This document shows positions 40,273-49,170 of a DNA stretch of 49,252 bases, piece after piece. Positions within the stretch are counted from its first letter, which is position 1; every line of letters starts with the position of its first letter. Position numbers and translations under genes: made by a program. Origin of the DNA: Paenibacillus sp. MAHUQ-63 (GTDB taxonomy: Bacteria > Bacillota > Bacilli > Paenibacillales > NBRC-103111); assembly GCF_028765165.1 (NCBI RefSeq), contig NZ_JARADB010000016.1, forward strand, positions 1 through 49,252, read 5' to 3'. The notes beneath the pieces were generated by a model. The model saw nothing but the letters and a program-made list of their open reading frames with translations, searched no databases and had not been told where the DNA came from.

Positions 40273-40743
40273 TCATTGGATGCTGCCGGAAACCGATGGT
40301 GCGGAAGCCAGCTCCGAGGTGCAAAATTTGCAGCGGGTAGCTTTGGCCGGAATGTCGGACAAACAGTGCGGGCATTCCTTGGTGGCCGGGGCCTTTTCCT
40401 TCGGCTCGTCCTTCTTGCGGAACTTGGCCAATTGTCGAATAACGATGAAAATGACGGCTGAAACGATCAAAAAGTCCAAAAACGTGGAAATGAATACACC
40501 GTACTTCAACACCGGCGCACCTTTATCGGCAGCGGCTTCAGCGAGTGTATTGTAATGTTTGCCGTTCAGGGAGATGAACAGCTCGTTAAAGTTCACTCTG
40601 CCCAGCAATAAACCGATTGGCGGCATGATGACGTCATTGACGATCGATGTAATGACTTTCCCGAAAGCGCCTCCGATGATAACCCCTACAGCCAAATCGA
40701 CCATATTCCCTTTGAAAGCAAAATCTTTAAATTCCTTTAGCAT
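40273..40743 (-). CDS. mscL: large-conductance mechanosensitive channel with C-terminal zinc ribbon
   Basis: A 156-residue channel that opens under membrane tension to release solutes during osmotic downshock. The N-terminal helix MLKEFKDFAFKGNMVDLAVG and pore helix GVIIGGAFGKVITSIV are typical; the second membrane helix is near 84-104. The extra feature is a tail with Cys124, Cys127, Cys138 and Cys141 in a CPHC..CKFC zinc-ribbon arrangement after a charged linker. GGAGG is 7 nt before ATG 40743. Confidence 0.95.
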   Translation of the reverse strand: MLKEFKDFAFKGNMVDLAVGVIIGGAFGKVITSIVNDVIMPPIGLLLGRVNFNELFISLNGKHYNTLAEAAADKGAPVLKYGVFISTFLDFLIVSAVIFIVIRQLAKFRKKDEPKEKAPATKECPHCLSDIPAKATRCKFCTSELASAPSVSGSIQ

Positions 40744-40852
40744 AGCGAACCTCCAACAAACTGCAATTTAGTGCATTGTAGCATATTTCGCCACAGGCAA
40801 ACAATGAGTCGGACGGCTTGCCGAAAATTTACCCCTGATGGGCTTGAAGAGC

Positions 40853-41977
40853 TTATTGGCTCTTCGAAACGAGCAGCTCAGCGCTAAGCGCATGGATCAA
40901 CACGTCCATTTCTTCCGGGGTGCCGATCGAGATCCGCACATGATGAGGCAGATTCCATGCCCCCGCATACCGGAGAATCACGCCTCTGCGCATCAAGCCG
41001 TCATAGATGGCTTTGGCATCCGGACCGAGCTCGACGAGCACGAAGTTGCTCATGCTGCGAGTGAATCTCAAGTCCAGCTCCTGCAGGGCTTCATACAGAC
41101 GCTCTCTTCCGCGCGTATTCATGTCCCGGGTCGCCATAAGATGCGCATCGTCCTGAATGGCCGCGGCCGCACCGACCTGAGCCAACGCATTCACATTGAA
41201 AGGCTCCTTCACTTGACGAATGCTGCGTATGACTGCTGCGGATGCGATGCCGTAGCCGACGCGAATGCCGGCCAAGCCATAGATTTTGGAGAAAGTTTGC
41301 GTCACGATGAGGGGGTAGCCCTGGCGAACGAGCTCGATGCCGTCGCAGTAGTCCTCCGCGGTTACGAAATGGCTGTAGGCCCCGTCGAAAATGACGAGCA
41401 CATGCGGCGGCAGCTTATCCATAAGCGCATATAAATCTTGTTTGCTCATGTAGGTGCCTGTTGGATTATTAGGCGAGCAAATATACAGCAGCTTCGTTCG
41501 CTCGGTTACGGCCGCAAGAATGTCGCCGATCGCATAGCTGTAATCTTCGCGAAGCGGGACTTCGACAACCGCCGCTCCCATCAGGTTAGCACCGAATTCA
41601 TACTCGCTGAAGGTCGGGGAGGGAACGATGATCTCATCGCCGGGCTCCAGGAACGTTTCGGAGAGAAGCGTAATAAGCTCGTCGGCACCGTTCGTAACGA
41701 GCACCTGATCCGGTTCCACGCCTAGCTTGCCGGCAATAGCACGGTTCAGGTCGGCCGTATCCGCGTCGGGATAGCGGTGAATGTCGGTCAGATAGGCTTG
41801 GATGGCTGCGACAGCTAAGGGTGACGGGCCGATCGGATTTTCATTGGAGGCCAGCTTCGTTACAGTCTCAATGCCTAATTCCCGCTGAACCTCCCAGATG
41901 GGTTTGCCGGGGGAATAGGGCTTCATACGGGTCAGAACGCTGCGTGGGCGAATGCTTTCGGATATTCGATCGCTCAA
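40853..41977 (-). CDS. hisC: histidinol-phosphate aminotransferase
   Basis: A 374-residue PLP enzyme that transaminates imidazole-acetol phosphate in histidine synthesis. Family marks include SNENPIGPS, NGADELI, PNNPTGTYM and the PLP-binding Lys in TFSKIYGLAGIRVGYG. An in-frame GTG at 41986 touches the AAGGAG site; the TTG at 41977, 9 nt from it, is the plausible start. It is monocistronic and away from other his genes. In Firmicutes such copies can also transaminate aromatic amino acids; which role applies here cannot be told. Confidence 0.9.
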   Translation of the reverse strand: MSDRISESIRPRSVLTRMKPYSPGKPIWEVQRELGIETVTKLASNENPIGPSPLAVAAIQAYLTDIHRYPDADTADLNRAIAGKLGVEPDQVLVTNGADELITLLSETFLEPGDEIIVPSPTFSEYEFGANLMGAAVVEVPLREDYSYAIGDILAAVTERTKLLYICSPNNPTGTYMSKQDLYALMDKLPPHVLVIFDGAYSHFVTAEDYCDGIELVRQGYPLIVTQTFSKIYGLAGIRVGYGIASAAVIRSIRQVKEPFNVNALAQVGAAAAIQDDAHLMATRDMNTRGRERLYEALQELDLRFTRSMSNFVLVELGPDAKAIYDGLMRRGVILRYAGAWNLPHHVRISIGTPEEMDVLIHALSAELLVSKSQ

Positions 41978-42060
41978 AGGGATCACTCCTTAGTCTTAAT
42001 AAATGCTTTAGTTAAATAATACATTAACTCAGTAACGTAGTAAAGCAAAAAAAGCCCATA

Positions 42061-42087
42061 TCCCAACTTTTGGGAGCGTAGTATAAT
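42061..42087. promoter_or_regulatory. -10 element and inverted repeat upstream of hybrid kinase
   Basis: The inverted repeat TCCCAA/TTGGGA (42061-42075) precedes a perfect TATAAT (42082-42087), 44 bp before the kinase gene. No good -35 exists at 17 bp, so the repeat could be an activator site. Confidence 0.4.
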
Positions 42088-42131
42088 ACAAAAGAATGCT
42101 CGATTCGACATAAGGAGTTGACTCAGCGGGG

Positions 42132-44828
42132 ATGGGGAAAATGAAGAGATTCGGTATCCGATCCAAAATCATGCTTGGTTACATATTCAATATCGCTTGT
42201 ATTTCAATTGTACTTACGTTAGTGATCAATCAGGTGACGTCTATGCAAACGGATAGAAATTACATTATCGAGCATGACTTTGCCGTCCACAGTGAAATCA
42301 ACGCAATCGAGAGGTATGTGATGGATATGGAAAGCGGACAGCGCGGGTATCTGTTGACCGGCGATCCGTCCTATCTCGTACCTTATCATAAAGGGGAGAC
42401 GGAATGGCGGGAGTCCTACGTGAGGTTAGTCGGGCTTACCAAAGAGAATGAGGTGCAGGTCCAAAGCCTCCGGGCCATCAAGGAGGCGATCGAATCCTGG
42501 ATTATGCTGCTGGGCGGGCCGACGGGACCTATGATGAAGAGAAATGTAGATGCCGGGGCCGGCTTGGTCAATCCGTATGATTTCTATCTCGGGAAGCAAA
42601 ACGTCGAGGATATCCGCGCCCAACTGGATCGTTTCCGGAATATGGAGATTGGGTTCACGAAGGATAGAGCGAAGCTGCTGGATGAGCAAAATCGCATGTT
42701 TACGAACTCTTTATTCGTTATGTTGACGATTCTGCTGATTTTCTCGTTGGCGGCTGCACTTGTCATTTCGCATTCGATTGTCGGGACGATCAAGCAGGTG
42801 ACCAAAAGCATACTGAAACTGAGCTCCTTCAAAAGAGATTATTCGCAGCGCATCGATGTCACCATGAACGATGAGGTGAAGGACCTTGCCGAGGCGACCA
42901 ATATGCTGCTGGAGAGTCAGGCGGAGATCGAGTGGCAGCAGCGTAAGCTGGCCGAAGTGATCCATATGCTGCAGGGCATATCCGATCTCGAGACGCTCGG
43001 TTCCACTTTCATCAGCAAAGCGGCGGAGCTTTTCGGCGCATCCTTCGGGCTGTTCTACCTCAGAACCGCTCATCAAGGCAAAGATACGATGGAACGAATA
43101 GCATCTTATGCCATGATGCAGGACCAAGACGAAATCGGTACTAGGCGCTTTCAAATTGGTGAGGGTCTGATCGGGCAATGTGCGCTGGAGAAGCGGATGT
43201 TCCATTTCATGAACGTTCCCGACCACTACGTCAGAATAACGTCCGGACTCGGTGCCGTGAAAGCGCAGAGCGTGCTCGTCGTACCGATCAAACATCATCA
43301 TGAGGTCATCGCCGTTATGGAGCTGGCCAGCATGAACAAATTCACGGGGCAGCAGCTAGAGTTGTTGGAGGATATTCTGGAAGTGCTGGGAACGATAGTC
43401 CATAGCGTTCAAACGCGTGCGGAAGTGGAACGGCTGCTGCGGGAGTACCAGCTGATGACCGAAGAGCTGCAAATTCAAACCGAGGAGCTCCAAAGCCAGC
43501 AGGAGGAGCTGCACATGACGAACGAACAGCTGGAGGAACATAGCCGTTTTGCAGAGGAAAGGTCTAGGGAGCTGGAGCGCATCAAAGCCACCCTGGAGGA
43601 GCAAGCCGTCCAGCTGCAGTTAAGCTCGCAGTACAAATCCGAGTTTCTGGCCAATATGTCCCACGAGTTCCGCACGCCGCTGAACAGCGTGCTCATTCTG
43701 TCCCAGATGCTGCAGGAGAATAGCCGGGGGAACTTAAGCCCCGACGAGCTGGAATATGCCCGAGTGATTCAATCATCGGGCACAGATCTGCTGCTGCTCA
43801 TTGATGATATCCTGGACTTGTCCAAAGTGGAAGCGGGCAAGCTTGATATTCATATCGGGGAGTTCCGTGTGCAAGAGCTTCCGAAGCTCATTCGCAGCCA
43901 GTTTGCCAAGGTAGCCGAGCAGCGTAATCTTTTGTTCAATGTTGAATTGGATGCCCAAGTACCTGAAGTTTTCTATACGGATGAGCAGCGGCTCGGCCAA
44001 ATTATTAAGAACTTGCTTTCCAATGCGTTTAAATTCACACATGAAGGCAGGGTGGAGGTTCATATAAGCTTGTGCGATGCGGATAAAGCGGCAGCTCTGC
44101 TTCCCGATGCCAAGAACGTGCATGTGCTGGCCATTACCGTTGCGGATACGGGAATCGGCATCCCGCCGGATATGCAAACGCTCATTTTCGAGCCCTTCCG
44201 GCAAGCGGACGGCACGACGAATCGCAAGTATGGCGGGACGGGCCTAGGCCTTTCCATATCCCGGGAGCTCGCCGGGCTGCTGGGCGGCAGCATCGAAATG
44301 CGCAGCGAGATAGGGATCGGGAGCACATTTACAGTGTATATCCCGTCATTGGAGCCTGCTGTCAGCGAGATCAAGAGTGCGCATCTGCAAGCGGCGGCAG
44401 GCCATGAGCATGCGCTTCTTGAGGAGCAGGCAGCGCCGTTCACTGATGCCTGCTTCTTGCAGGGGCGGAGCGTGCTGATCGTCGACGACGACGTCCGCAA
44501 CGTATTCGTGTTAACCAACGCTTTTGAGAATGAAGGGATGAACGTCAGCGTCGCCCATGACGGACAGGAATGTCTCGCTATTTTGCAGCGGGAGCCGCAG
44601 ATCGATCTGATCCTGATGGATATGATGATGCCAATCATGGACGGTTATGATGCGATGCGGACGATCCGCAGGAATCCCCGCTATGCGCAGGTGCCGATCA
44701 TAGCGATCACGGCTAAGGCGATGAAGCAGGACCGGGACATCTGCTTACAGGCGGGGGCTAGCGACTATATCAGCAAGCCGCTTAACTTAAATCAGCTATT
44801 GTCCCTGATGCGGGTTTGGCTGGCATAA
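42132..44828 (+). CDS. CHASE3-HAMP-GAF hybrid sensor histidine kinase
   Basis: An 898-residue hybrid kinase. Membrane helices near 12-32 and 196-217 enclose a CHASE3 sensor (SGQRGYLLTGDPSYL). HAMP follows (218-270), GAF (about 290-430), a Glu/Gln-rich coiled coil (435-505), HisKA with His511 in MSHEFRTPLNS, and an ATPase domain with DTGIGIP and GTGLGLSISREL. The receiver domain (about 780-895) has phospho-acceptor Asp830 in LMDMMMP. A phosphotransfer partner is not encoded nearby. ATG 42132 has AAGGAG at 14 nt; ATG 42141 is a possible alternative. It is monocistronic. Confidence 0.92.
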   Translation: MGKMKRFGIRSKIMLGYIFNIACISIVLTLVINQVTSMQTDRNYIIEHDFAVHSEINAIERYVMDMESGQRGYLLTGDPSYLVPYHKGETEWRESYVRLVGLTKENEVQVQSLRAIKEAIESWIMLLGGPTGPMMKRNVDAGAGLVNPYDFYLGKQNVEDIRAQLDRFRNMEIGFTKDRAKLLDEQNRMFTNSLFVMLTILLIFSLAAALVISHSIVGTIKQVTKSILKLSSFKRDYSQRIDVTMNDEVKDLAEATNMLLESQAEIEWQQRKLAEVIHMLQGISDLETLGSTFISKAAELFGASFGLFYLRTAHQGKDTMERIASYAMMQDQDEIGTRRFQIGEGLIGQCALEKRMFHFMNVPDHYVRITSGLGAVKAQSVLVVPIKHHHEVIAVMELASMNKFTGQQLELLEDILEVLGTIVHSVQTRAEVERLLREYQLMTEELQIQTEELQSQQEELHMTNEQLEEHSRFAEERSRELERIKATLEEQAVQLQLSSQYKSEFLANMSHEFRTPLNSVLILSQMLQENSRGNLSPDELEYARVIQSSGTDLLLLIDDILDLSKVEAGKLDIHIGEFRVQELPKLIRSQFAKVAEQRNLLFNVELDAQVPEVFYTDEQRLGQIIKNLLSNAFKFTHEGRVEVHISLCDADKAAALLPDAKNVHVLAITVADTGIGIPPDMQTLIFEPFRQADGTTNRKYGGTGLGLSISRELAGLLGGSIEMRSEIGIGSTFTVYIPSLEPAVSEIKSAHLQAAAGHEHALLEEQAAPFTDACFLQGRSVLIVDDDVRNVFVLTNAFENEGMNVSVAHDGQECLAILQREPQIDLILMDMMMPIMDGYDAMRTIRRNPRYAQVPIIAITAKAMKQDRDICLQAGASDYISKPLNLNQLLSLMRVWLA

Positions 44829-44831
44829 TCG

Positions 44832-44876
44832 AAAAAGCCTTTGGCTCTCTGGTGGAGAGGCAAAGGCTTTTTTTAT
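44832..44876. terminator. bidirectional terminator
   Basis: AAAAAGCCTTTG.CTCTC and GAGAG.CAAAGGCTTTTT pair around TGGTG. It serves both the kinase gene and the convergent 5'-nucleotidase gene. Confidence 0.93.
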
Positions 44877-44907
44877 TTGTTTTTGAGCTATGAATTAGGG
44901 ATAAGTG

Positions 44908-47067
44908 CTATTTCTTCAGATCCAAACGGACATCGCGACCATCGTCAACAACAGACAGCTCTTTGCCGGCCGTTTTCAAGGAGTTGGCGTAATTGACCCA
45001 TGCATCAAGCATAATCGCTCCATCTTTCCAATCCTTCACCTCGCCGAATACGGTGAAGCCGTCGCCGCTGCCGGTAGCCATGAAATCGTTGGTCGTCACT
45101 TTGAACGTACGGTCTTTATTGAACTTGCCGTCAACGTAGACCGGCGTCCCGTCAACGAGTGTAATTTTAGAATATTTCTCGCCTGCCGGCTTGGTAGCAT
45201 CCCATTCTACCTTCAGACCGGAGAATTGGATGGCCGGAAGGTTGGAGTACTTATCCGTCACTTCGAGCGCCTTCTTGATTTGTTCGGCGGTCATGGTGCC
45301 CGTTACATTGTAGTTGCCGAACGGGAATACTTCGAACATCTCGCCGTAGGTCAGCTCGCCTTTATCTACATCCGCGCGAATACCGCCGATATTGGTGAAG
45401 GCGATGTCGGATTTCTCGGAAGCGCGCATAGCGTCAGTGATGCTGTTGCCTAATTGCGAAGCGCCATCCCGGTCTACACCGCCATTCGTTGCGAAACGGA
45501 ACGATTTGCGCGTGAGCGGCTCTGCGACGATGACTTCGACTTCGCCGGATTTCGCGGAAATCTTCGATTTGTAATCCTGGACGGTTTTATGAATGCTCTC
45601 GTCGGCTGTCGTCAGGTTTGTATATGTTTCTAGCAGACTTGCGTTGGAAGATACGACTTGCTTCGTTGTTTTGTCGACGAAAAGCTGAATATGACCGACT
45701 GCGTACAGCCAGCTTTGCGCTTCTACAACCGGGATGCCGTTCACGATGCCGGAAACGCGCATATGGGAGTGGCCGCCAACGATGGCATCCAATGTGCCGT
45801 TTCCAGTTCCTTTGGCCAAGTCCGCCAGCTCGCTGATGATCTCATTGGACTTTTGATCTTGTTCACCAGGCAGGTGGGACGTCACCATGATGATGTCAAC
45901 GCCTTTCGCGCGCAGCTCCTCGGACAAATCTTTGGCTAACGGCACCGGATTCACGAAGGAAAGGCCTTCGATGTTCGTTGACTTGGTTGTCGTCGTCGTT
46001 TGCGGAGTAGCGAAGCCGATGATGCCGATCTTCAGACCGTCTTTCTCGACCACTGTGTAAGGCTGTGTCCAATCGACGCGTTTGCCTGTTTTGTCATCGA
46101 TAATGTTGGCGCCGAGAATAGGGAATTTGGCATTCTTAATATTGGAGATCAGCACATCGCGACCGAAATCGAATTCATGGTTGCCGATAGCTGCGGCGTC
46201 ATATTGAACTTGAGCCATCGTATCCATAACCGATTGACCGTTCGTTGTATTGGAGATCAGCGTCCCCTGCCAAGCATCCCCGCCGTCAACGACGACAGTG
46301 CCATCGGGATTCACGGCGCGGAAATCGTTTACGATGCCGCCTAACGTTTCGATCCCGCCTTGCCCTTGATTCCTTTTCTTATCGAAGCCGACTTCGATTT
46401 TGCCGTGGATGTCATTGGTTGTTAGAATGTCGACGACTTTGAACAGAATCGGCTTAAGCGCCTTGGCGACTTCATCGCGCGTTACCGGGGCGGTCGGATT
46501 GAAATTTCCATCGAGCGTTGGGGAGAAAATACCGCTAATCACCGCATAGGCGACATAAGGACGGGATTGCTCAGCGATGGAAGAGGCGTCTTTGAAATAG
46601 TTCAATACCTTCTCATTGACGTTCGGAAGCTGTCCGCCTGTAACCGTCTTCACAATGAGCTCGGCCAACTCTTGACGGGTTACCACTGCATCCGGATGGA
46701 AGGTTCCGTCCGCGAAGCCGCTGATCAGTTTCGCTGCAACGGCGTTGGCGACAGCTTGTTTCTGCCAATTCGCCAGATCGGGGAATGCGAAGGAGGTAAG
46801 ATCAGCGTTCTTCAGCTTGGCCGCCCGGTTGATCATCGTCACGACTTCCGCTCTAGTTGCCGGGTTGGCTTCCCGGTAGTTGTTATCTCCATAACCTTCT
46901 ACTGCGCCGTTCTCAATGGCAAGCCGCATGTCCGATTTCAGCGCCGATGCAGGTGCTGCAGCGGTTGTTCCCGCGCTTTCCGCGAAAGCCAGACTGCCTC
47001 CAAATGAGCTTGTAAGTGCGGCCACAAGAGCGAGTGCGGTGAGACGCGTCGTCAAAGTTTTTTTCAT
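44908..47067 (-). CDS. SLH-anchored 5'-nucleotidase/2',3'-cyclic phosphodiesterase
   Basis: A 719-residue surface enzyme. A signal peptide ends near SLAFAES. Three S-layer homology repeats (about 45-205; GDNNYREANPATRAE, GFADGTFHPDAVVTRQE, GNFNPTAPVTRDE) bind it to wall polymer. A metallophosphatase domain follows (about 212-440), with LTTNDIHGKI, VDGGDAWQGT, GNHEFDFG and GGHSHMRV giving the dinuclear metal site. The 5'-nucleotidase C-terminal domain (about 500-690) contains FTNIGGIRAD. It would hydrolyse extracellular nucleotides to nucleosides, which adenosine deaminase could then use inside. GGAGGAGG lies about 9-10 nt before ATG 47067. Confidence 0.93.
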   Translation of the reverse strand: MKKTLTTRLTALALVAALTSSFGGSLAFAESAGTTAAAPASALKSDMRLAIENGAVEGYGDNNYREANPATRAEVVTMINRAAKLKNADLTSFAFPDLANWQKQAVANAVAAKLISGFADGTFHPDAVVTRQELAELIVKTVTGGQLPNVNEKVLNYFKDASSIAEQSRPYVAYAVISGIFSPTLDGNFNPTAPVTRDEVAKALKPILFKVVDILTTNDIHGKIEVGFDKKRNQGQGGIETLGGIVNDFRAVNPDGTVVVDGGDAWQGTLISNTTNGQSVMDTMAQVQYDAAAIGNHEFDFGRDVLISNIKNAKFPILGANIIDDKTGKRVDWTQPYTVVEKDGLKIGIIGFATPQTTTTTKSTNIEGLSFVNPVPLAKDLSEELRAKGVDIIMVTSHLPGEQDQKSNEIISELADLAKGTGNGTLDAIVGGHSHMRVSGIVNGIPVVEAQSWLYAVGHIQLFVDKTTKQVVSSNASLLETYTNLTTADESIHKTVQDYKSKISAKSGEVEVIVAEPLTRKSFRFATNGGVDRDGASQLGNSITDAMRASEKSDIAFTNIGGIRADVDKGELTYGEMFEVFPFGNYNVTGTMTAEQIKKALEVTDKYSNLPAIQFSGLKVEWDATKPAGEKYSKITLVDGTPVYVDGKFNKDRTFKVTTNDFMATGSGDGFTVFGEVKDWKDGAIMLDAWVNYANSLKTAGKELSVVDDGRDVRLDLKK

Positions 47068-47180
47068 GTAAAGAAATCCTCCTCCATAATAATAGAACGT
47101 CGGTTAATAACCCATCTATTAGTATAAAGGGGATTGGTAGTTTTTGAGAAGTAAAGAAATTATTATTATAAAAAGGAACA

Positions 47181-47216
47181 AAAAAAGCCGCCAGCCTTCC
47201 AAGGCTAAGTGGCTTT
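47181..47216 (-). terminator. terminator overlapping the stop codon of the 92-residue gene
   Basis: On the minus strand AGCC.CTTAGCC and GGCTGGCGGCT form an interrupted stem around TTGG, followed by T7. The TAG stop codon at 47205-47207 lies within the stem. Confidence 0.85.
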
Positions 47217-47483
47217 GCGGTCTTTGTATACCTCGAAATGATAGATTGTATTACGCGTAAGTACCCGGAAATCCACGCCATCCCGGTCTATCGCTTGAAC
47301 TCTAGTAGTTTTGAATGGAAAATATCGATGTATGCCGGATAGAATCATCGGGGAACCGACTTCCGTTGGGTTCATTTCACGGAAAGTTTGCCCTTGAATC
47401 TCGTCAAAATTGAACCGTTCTGACTGATGCTTGGGCGTAATCCCATCCACCTCATAGATTTGCAAAAGCTTTAACAATCTCAT
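47205..47483 (-). CDS. 92-residue hypothetical protein
   Basis: A small soluble protein beginning MRLLKLLQIYEVDG and ending HFEVYKDRKAT, without known motifs. It looks beta-rich. The frame extends to 47525, but GGGAGGGT is 6 nt before ATG 47483 and supports that start. On the minus strand TATACT (near 47515-47520) is a likely -10 box. I do not recognise it. It is a single gene. Confidence 0.65.
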   Translation of the reverse strand: MRLLKLLQIYEVDGITPKHQSERFNFDEIQGQTFREMNPTEVGSPMILSGIHRYFPFKTTRVQAIDRDGVDFRVLTRNTIYHFEVYKDRKAT

Positions 47484-47580
47484 GTTTGTACCCTCCCGTC
47501 TAACATTCTTAGCCATAGTATACAACGATTGGGGCCCTTGTGGGCAAATTTTGCGTTCCTAACAGATATCTAATAATGTC

Positions 47581-47610
47581 TTCACACTTTCCTAGTTTCC
47601 AATATATACA
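47581..47610 (+). promoter_or_regulatory. candidate promoter of the 73-residue gene
   Basis: TTCACA (5 of 6 to -35) is followed by TATATA at 16 bp or TATACA at 18 bp, 35-40 bp upstream of the gene. Confidence 0.5.
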
Positions 47611-47644
47611 ATTAATTTAATATGAGCTGGGGGTGGTATATGGC

Positions 47645-47866
47645 ATGAATTACACGAAATTATGGGTGAATGACAAAGAGGTCCTTATGTTCTATGAGTC
47701 CGGGCATCAGGCCTATTTGCAAAGAGCGGTCGAGACGATCCTGAGCCACTTATCTAATGCCAAGGTGCGGAAAATTTTCGATGACCTGGGTCTGGTCAAT
47801 ATTACGAATAAAGAAGTTACGCTCTTTTCTTTGGACGGGGAGATTGAGACGATCTGCTGGGGTTAA
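47645..47866 (+). CDS. 73-residue hypothetical protein
   Basis: A short protein beginning MNYTKLWVNDKEVLMF and ending GEIETICWG, with an amphipathic helical middle (AYLQRAVETILSHL, KVRKIFDDLGLV). GGGGGTGG lies about 8 nt before ATG 47645, better than the GTG at 47633 that falls inside it. I do not recognise the family. Monocistronic, upstream of the VOC gene on the same strand. Confidence 0.65.
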   Translation: MNYTKLWVNDKEVLMFYESGHQAYLQRAVETILSHLSNAKVRKIFDDLGLVNITNKEVTLFSLDGEIETICWG

Positions 47867-47968
47867 GTCTTGTATCCCTGTCGCAGTTTAAACAGCTAAA
47901 ATGTATATGGCTCTCCCTTCTTCTTTCCGCTACAATTATAGGCAGTTGAGAGAAGGAGGTTTCTATAT

Positions 47969-48358
47969 ATGGCAGTTATGAAAATGGAGCACGTCGGTGT
48001 CATGGTAGCAAATTTGGAAGCGTCAATTCGTTTCTATGAAGAGGTTATCGGTCTTAAGCATAAAGGGAGCTTGCTTCATACGAACGGTGTTATCCGGCTC
48101 GCGTTCCTAGGCTTTGAAGCGGCGAACGAGACGGAAGTCGAGCTGATTGAGGGCTATAACGCCGGTTTGCCGCAAGAGGGGAAAGTGCATCATTTGGCTT
48201 TCACCGTAGATGATGTTGAAGCTGAGTTTGCGAGAATCAAGGGACTTTCCGTCGAGCAGTTGGACGAAGAAATTACTACGCTGCCTAACGGTTCCAGATA
48301 CTTTTTCTTCAATGGGCTGGATGGCGAGCGGATCGAGTTCTTTCAGTCAACCCGTTAA
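47969..48358 (+). CDS. VOC (glyoxalase/bleomycin resistance) family protein
   Basis: A 129-residue single-module metalloprotein with the vicinal-oxygen-chelate fold. Likely metal ligands are His8 (MEHVGVMV), Glu in VELIEGYN, His in VHHLAFTVDDV and Glu in ERIEFFQ, the H-E-H-E pattern of glyoxalase I and methylmalonyl-CoA epimerase. Which reaction it performs cannot be told. AAGGAGG is 9 nt before ATG 47969. Confidence 0.88.
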   Translation: MAVMKMEHVGVMVANLEASIRFYEEVIGLKHKGSLLHTNGVIRLAFLGFEAANETEVELIEGYNAGLPQEGKVHHLAFTVDDVEAEFARIKGLSVEQLDEEITTLPNGSRYFFFNGLDGERIEFFQSTR

Positions 48359-48513
48359 GGTTCCGGGCATATAGGTGCCGTTGCGCGCATGGACGGTGAG
48401 CGCTTCGATGCTGAGGCGAGAGCTGCTGCATAGGTGCTGGCGTTGTGCCTCATTCGGGGCAGCCTTGCAAGCCGTGGGACAATGCAGGCGAATCGCTTCT
48501 GTCATCCGAAAGC

Positions 48514-48697
48514 TAACGGACTGCACAGCCGTTAGATCGGCGGATACCAGGACGTTACACTTTTAACGGACACATGGAACGTTAACTTGTTGATTTCGAG
48601 GCGAAGTACCGCTGGAATCGGCGAAATAACGGCGCTGGTGTCCGTTTGATATTCCAAGACGTGCCCATTCATTGAATAAGGGCCGCTGTGTCCGTGA
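48514..48697. repeat. palindromic intergenic element, copy 3 (four TAACGGACAC units)
   Basis: Units TAACGGACTG (48514), TAACGGACAC (48564), GTGTCCGTTT (48638) and GTGTCCGTGA (48688) keep the 50-84-50 layout, one base longer in the centre than the other copies. The centre shares GATTTCGAGGCGAA with copy 2, and the right end shares GAATAAG.GCCGCTGTG. It lies between the VOC gene and the promoters of the downstream rRNA operon. The flanks (48359-48513 and 48698-48820) show no gene. Confidence 0.88.
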
Positions 48698-48968
48698 GCG
48701 GGCTGCGGGCTGGGCCCAAGATTGCGTTTAGCCCGATGCATAAATAAACTTCTTCATTAAGGGATTGTATTCCCGTGCCTGCGAGAACATTCGAAACAAT
48801 TGAAATTGCGGAACATTTCTAAAGGGGTTGTAATTGGTCTGAAGGCATGTTACATTATACCTCGTTGCTTTGAACGGCGAACAACTTGAGTAATCAAGCG
48901 GACTTGCTTTGGAACGGCAACATATGATAGTATGAACTTCGCGCCAGAAATTGATGAGAAAAAAGTTC

Positions 48969-48998
48969 TTGCAATGGACGGACGAGCTGTGGTATATT
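48969..48998 (+). promoter_or_regulatory. candidate rRNA operon promoter
   Basis: TTGCAA and TATATT are spaced 18 bp apart, about 170 bp upstream of 16S rRNA. A second, weaker pair (TTGTAA at 48828, TACATT at 48851, 17 bp apart) may be an additional start, as rRNA operons often have tandem promoters. Confidence 0.55.
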
Positions 48999-49040
48999 AC
49001 TTCTCGCTGCTTCGGAAACGCGGCAGTGTACGAAAGACAT

Positions 49041-49167
49041 TGATCTTTGAAAACTGAACAACGAGTGAGTAAACAGAACGAGCAATCGTTCAAACATGAG
49101 ATTAACAATCTCGCTAGCAAGTCATTTGAGCTATTCAGCTTTCAATAAATGAGCGAGCAATCGTTCA
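49041..49167 (+). other. 16S rRNA leader with boxA-like segment and direct repeat
   Basis: The leader has a TGATCTTTGAAAACTGAAC segment, usual before and between rRNA genes of this group. The 14-mer CGAGCAATCGTTCA occurs twice (49079-49092 and 49154-49167), the second copy just before mature 16S. These sequences normally pair with the 3' flank to form the processing stem. Confidence 0.6.
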
Positions 49168-49170
49168 GCT

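Noticed and set aside
41987..42060. T-box or histidine leader upstream of hisC
   Set aside because: The spacer is too short (about 70-80 bp before the kinase promoter) and lacks the T-box TGG sequence and a terminator hairpin.
12341..48697. Transposon or insertion sequence as source of the repeats
   Set aside because: No transposase frame, no target-site duplication visible at the element ends, and the sequence between units is not shared among copies.
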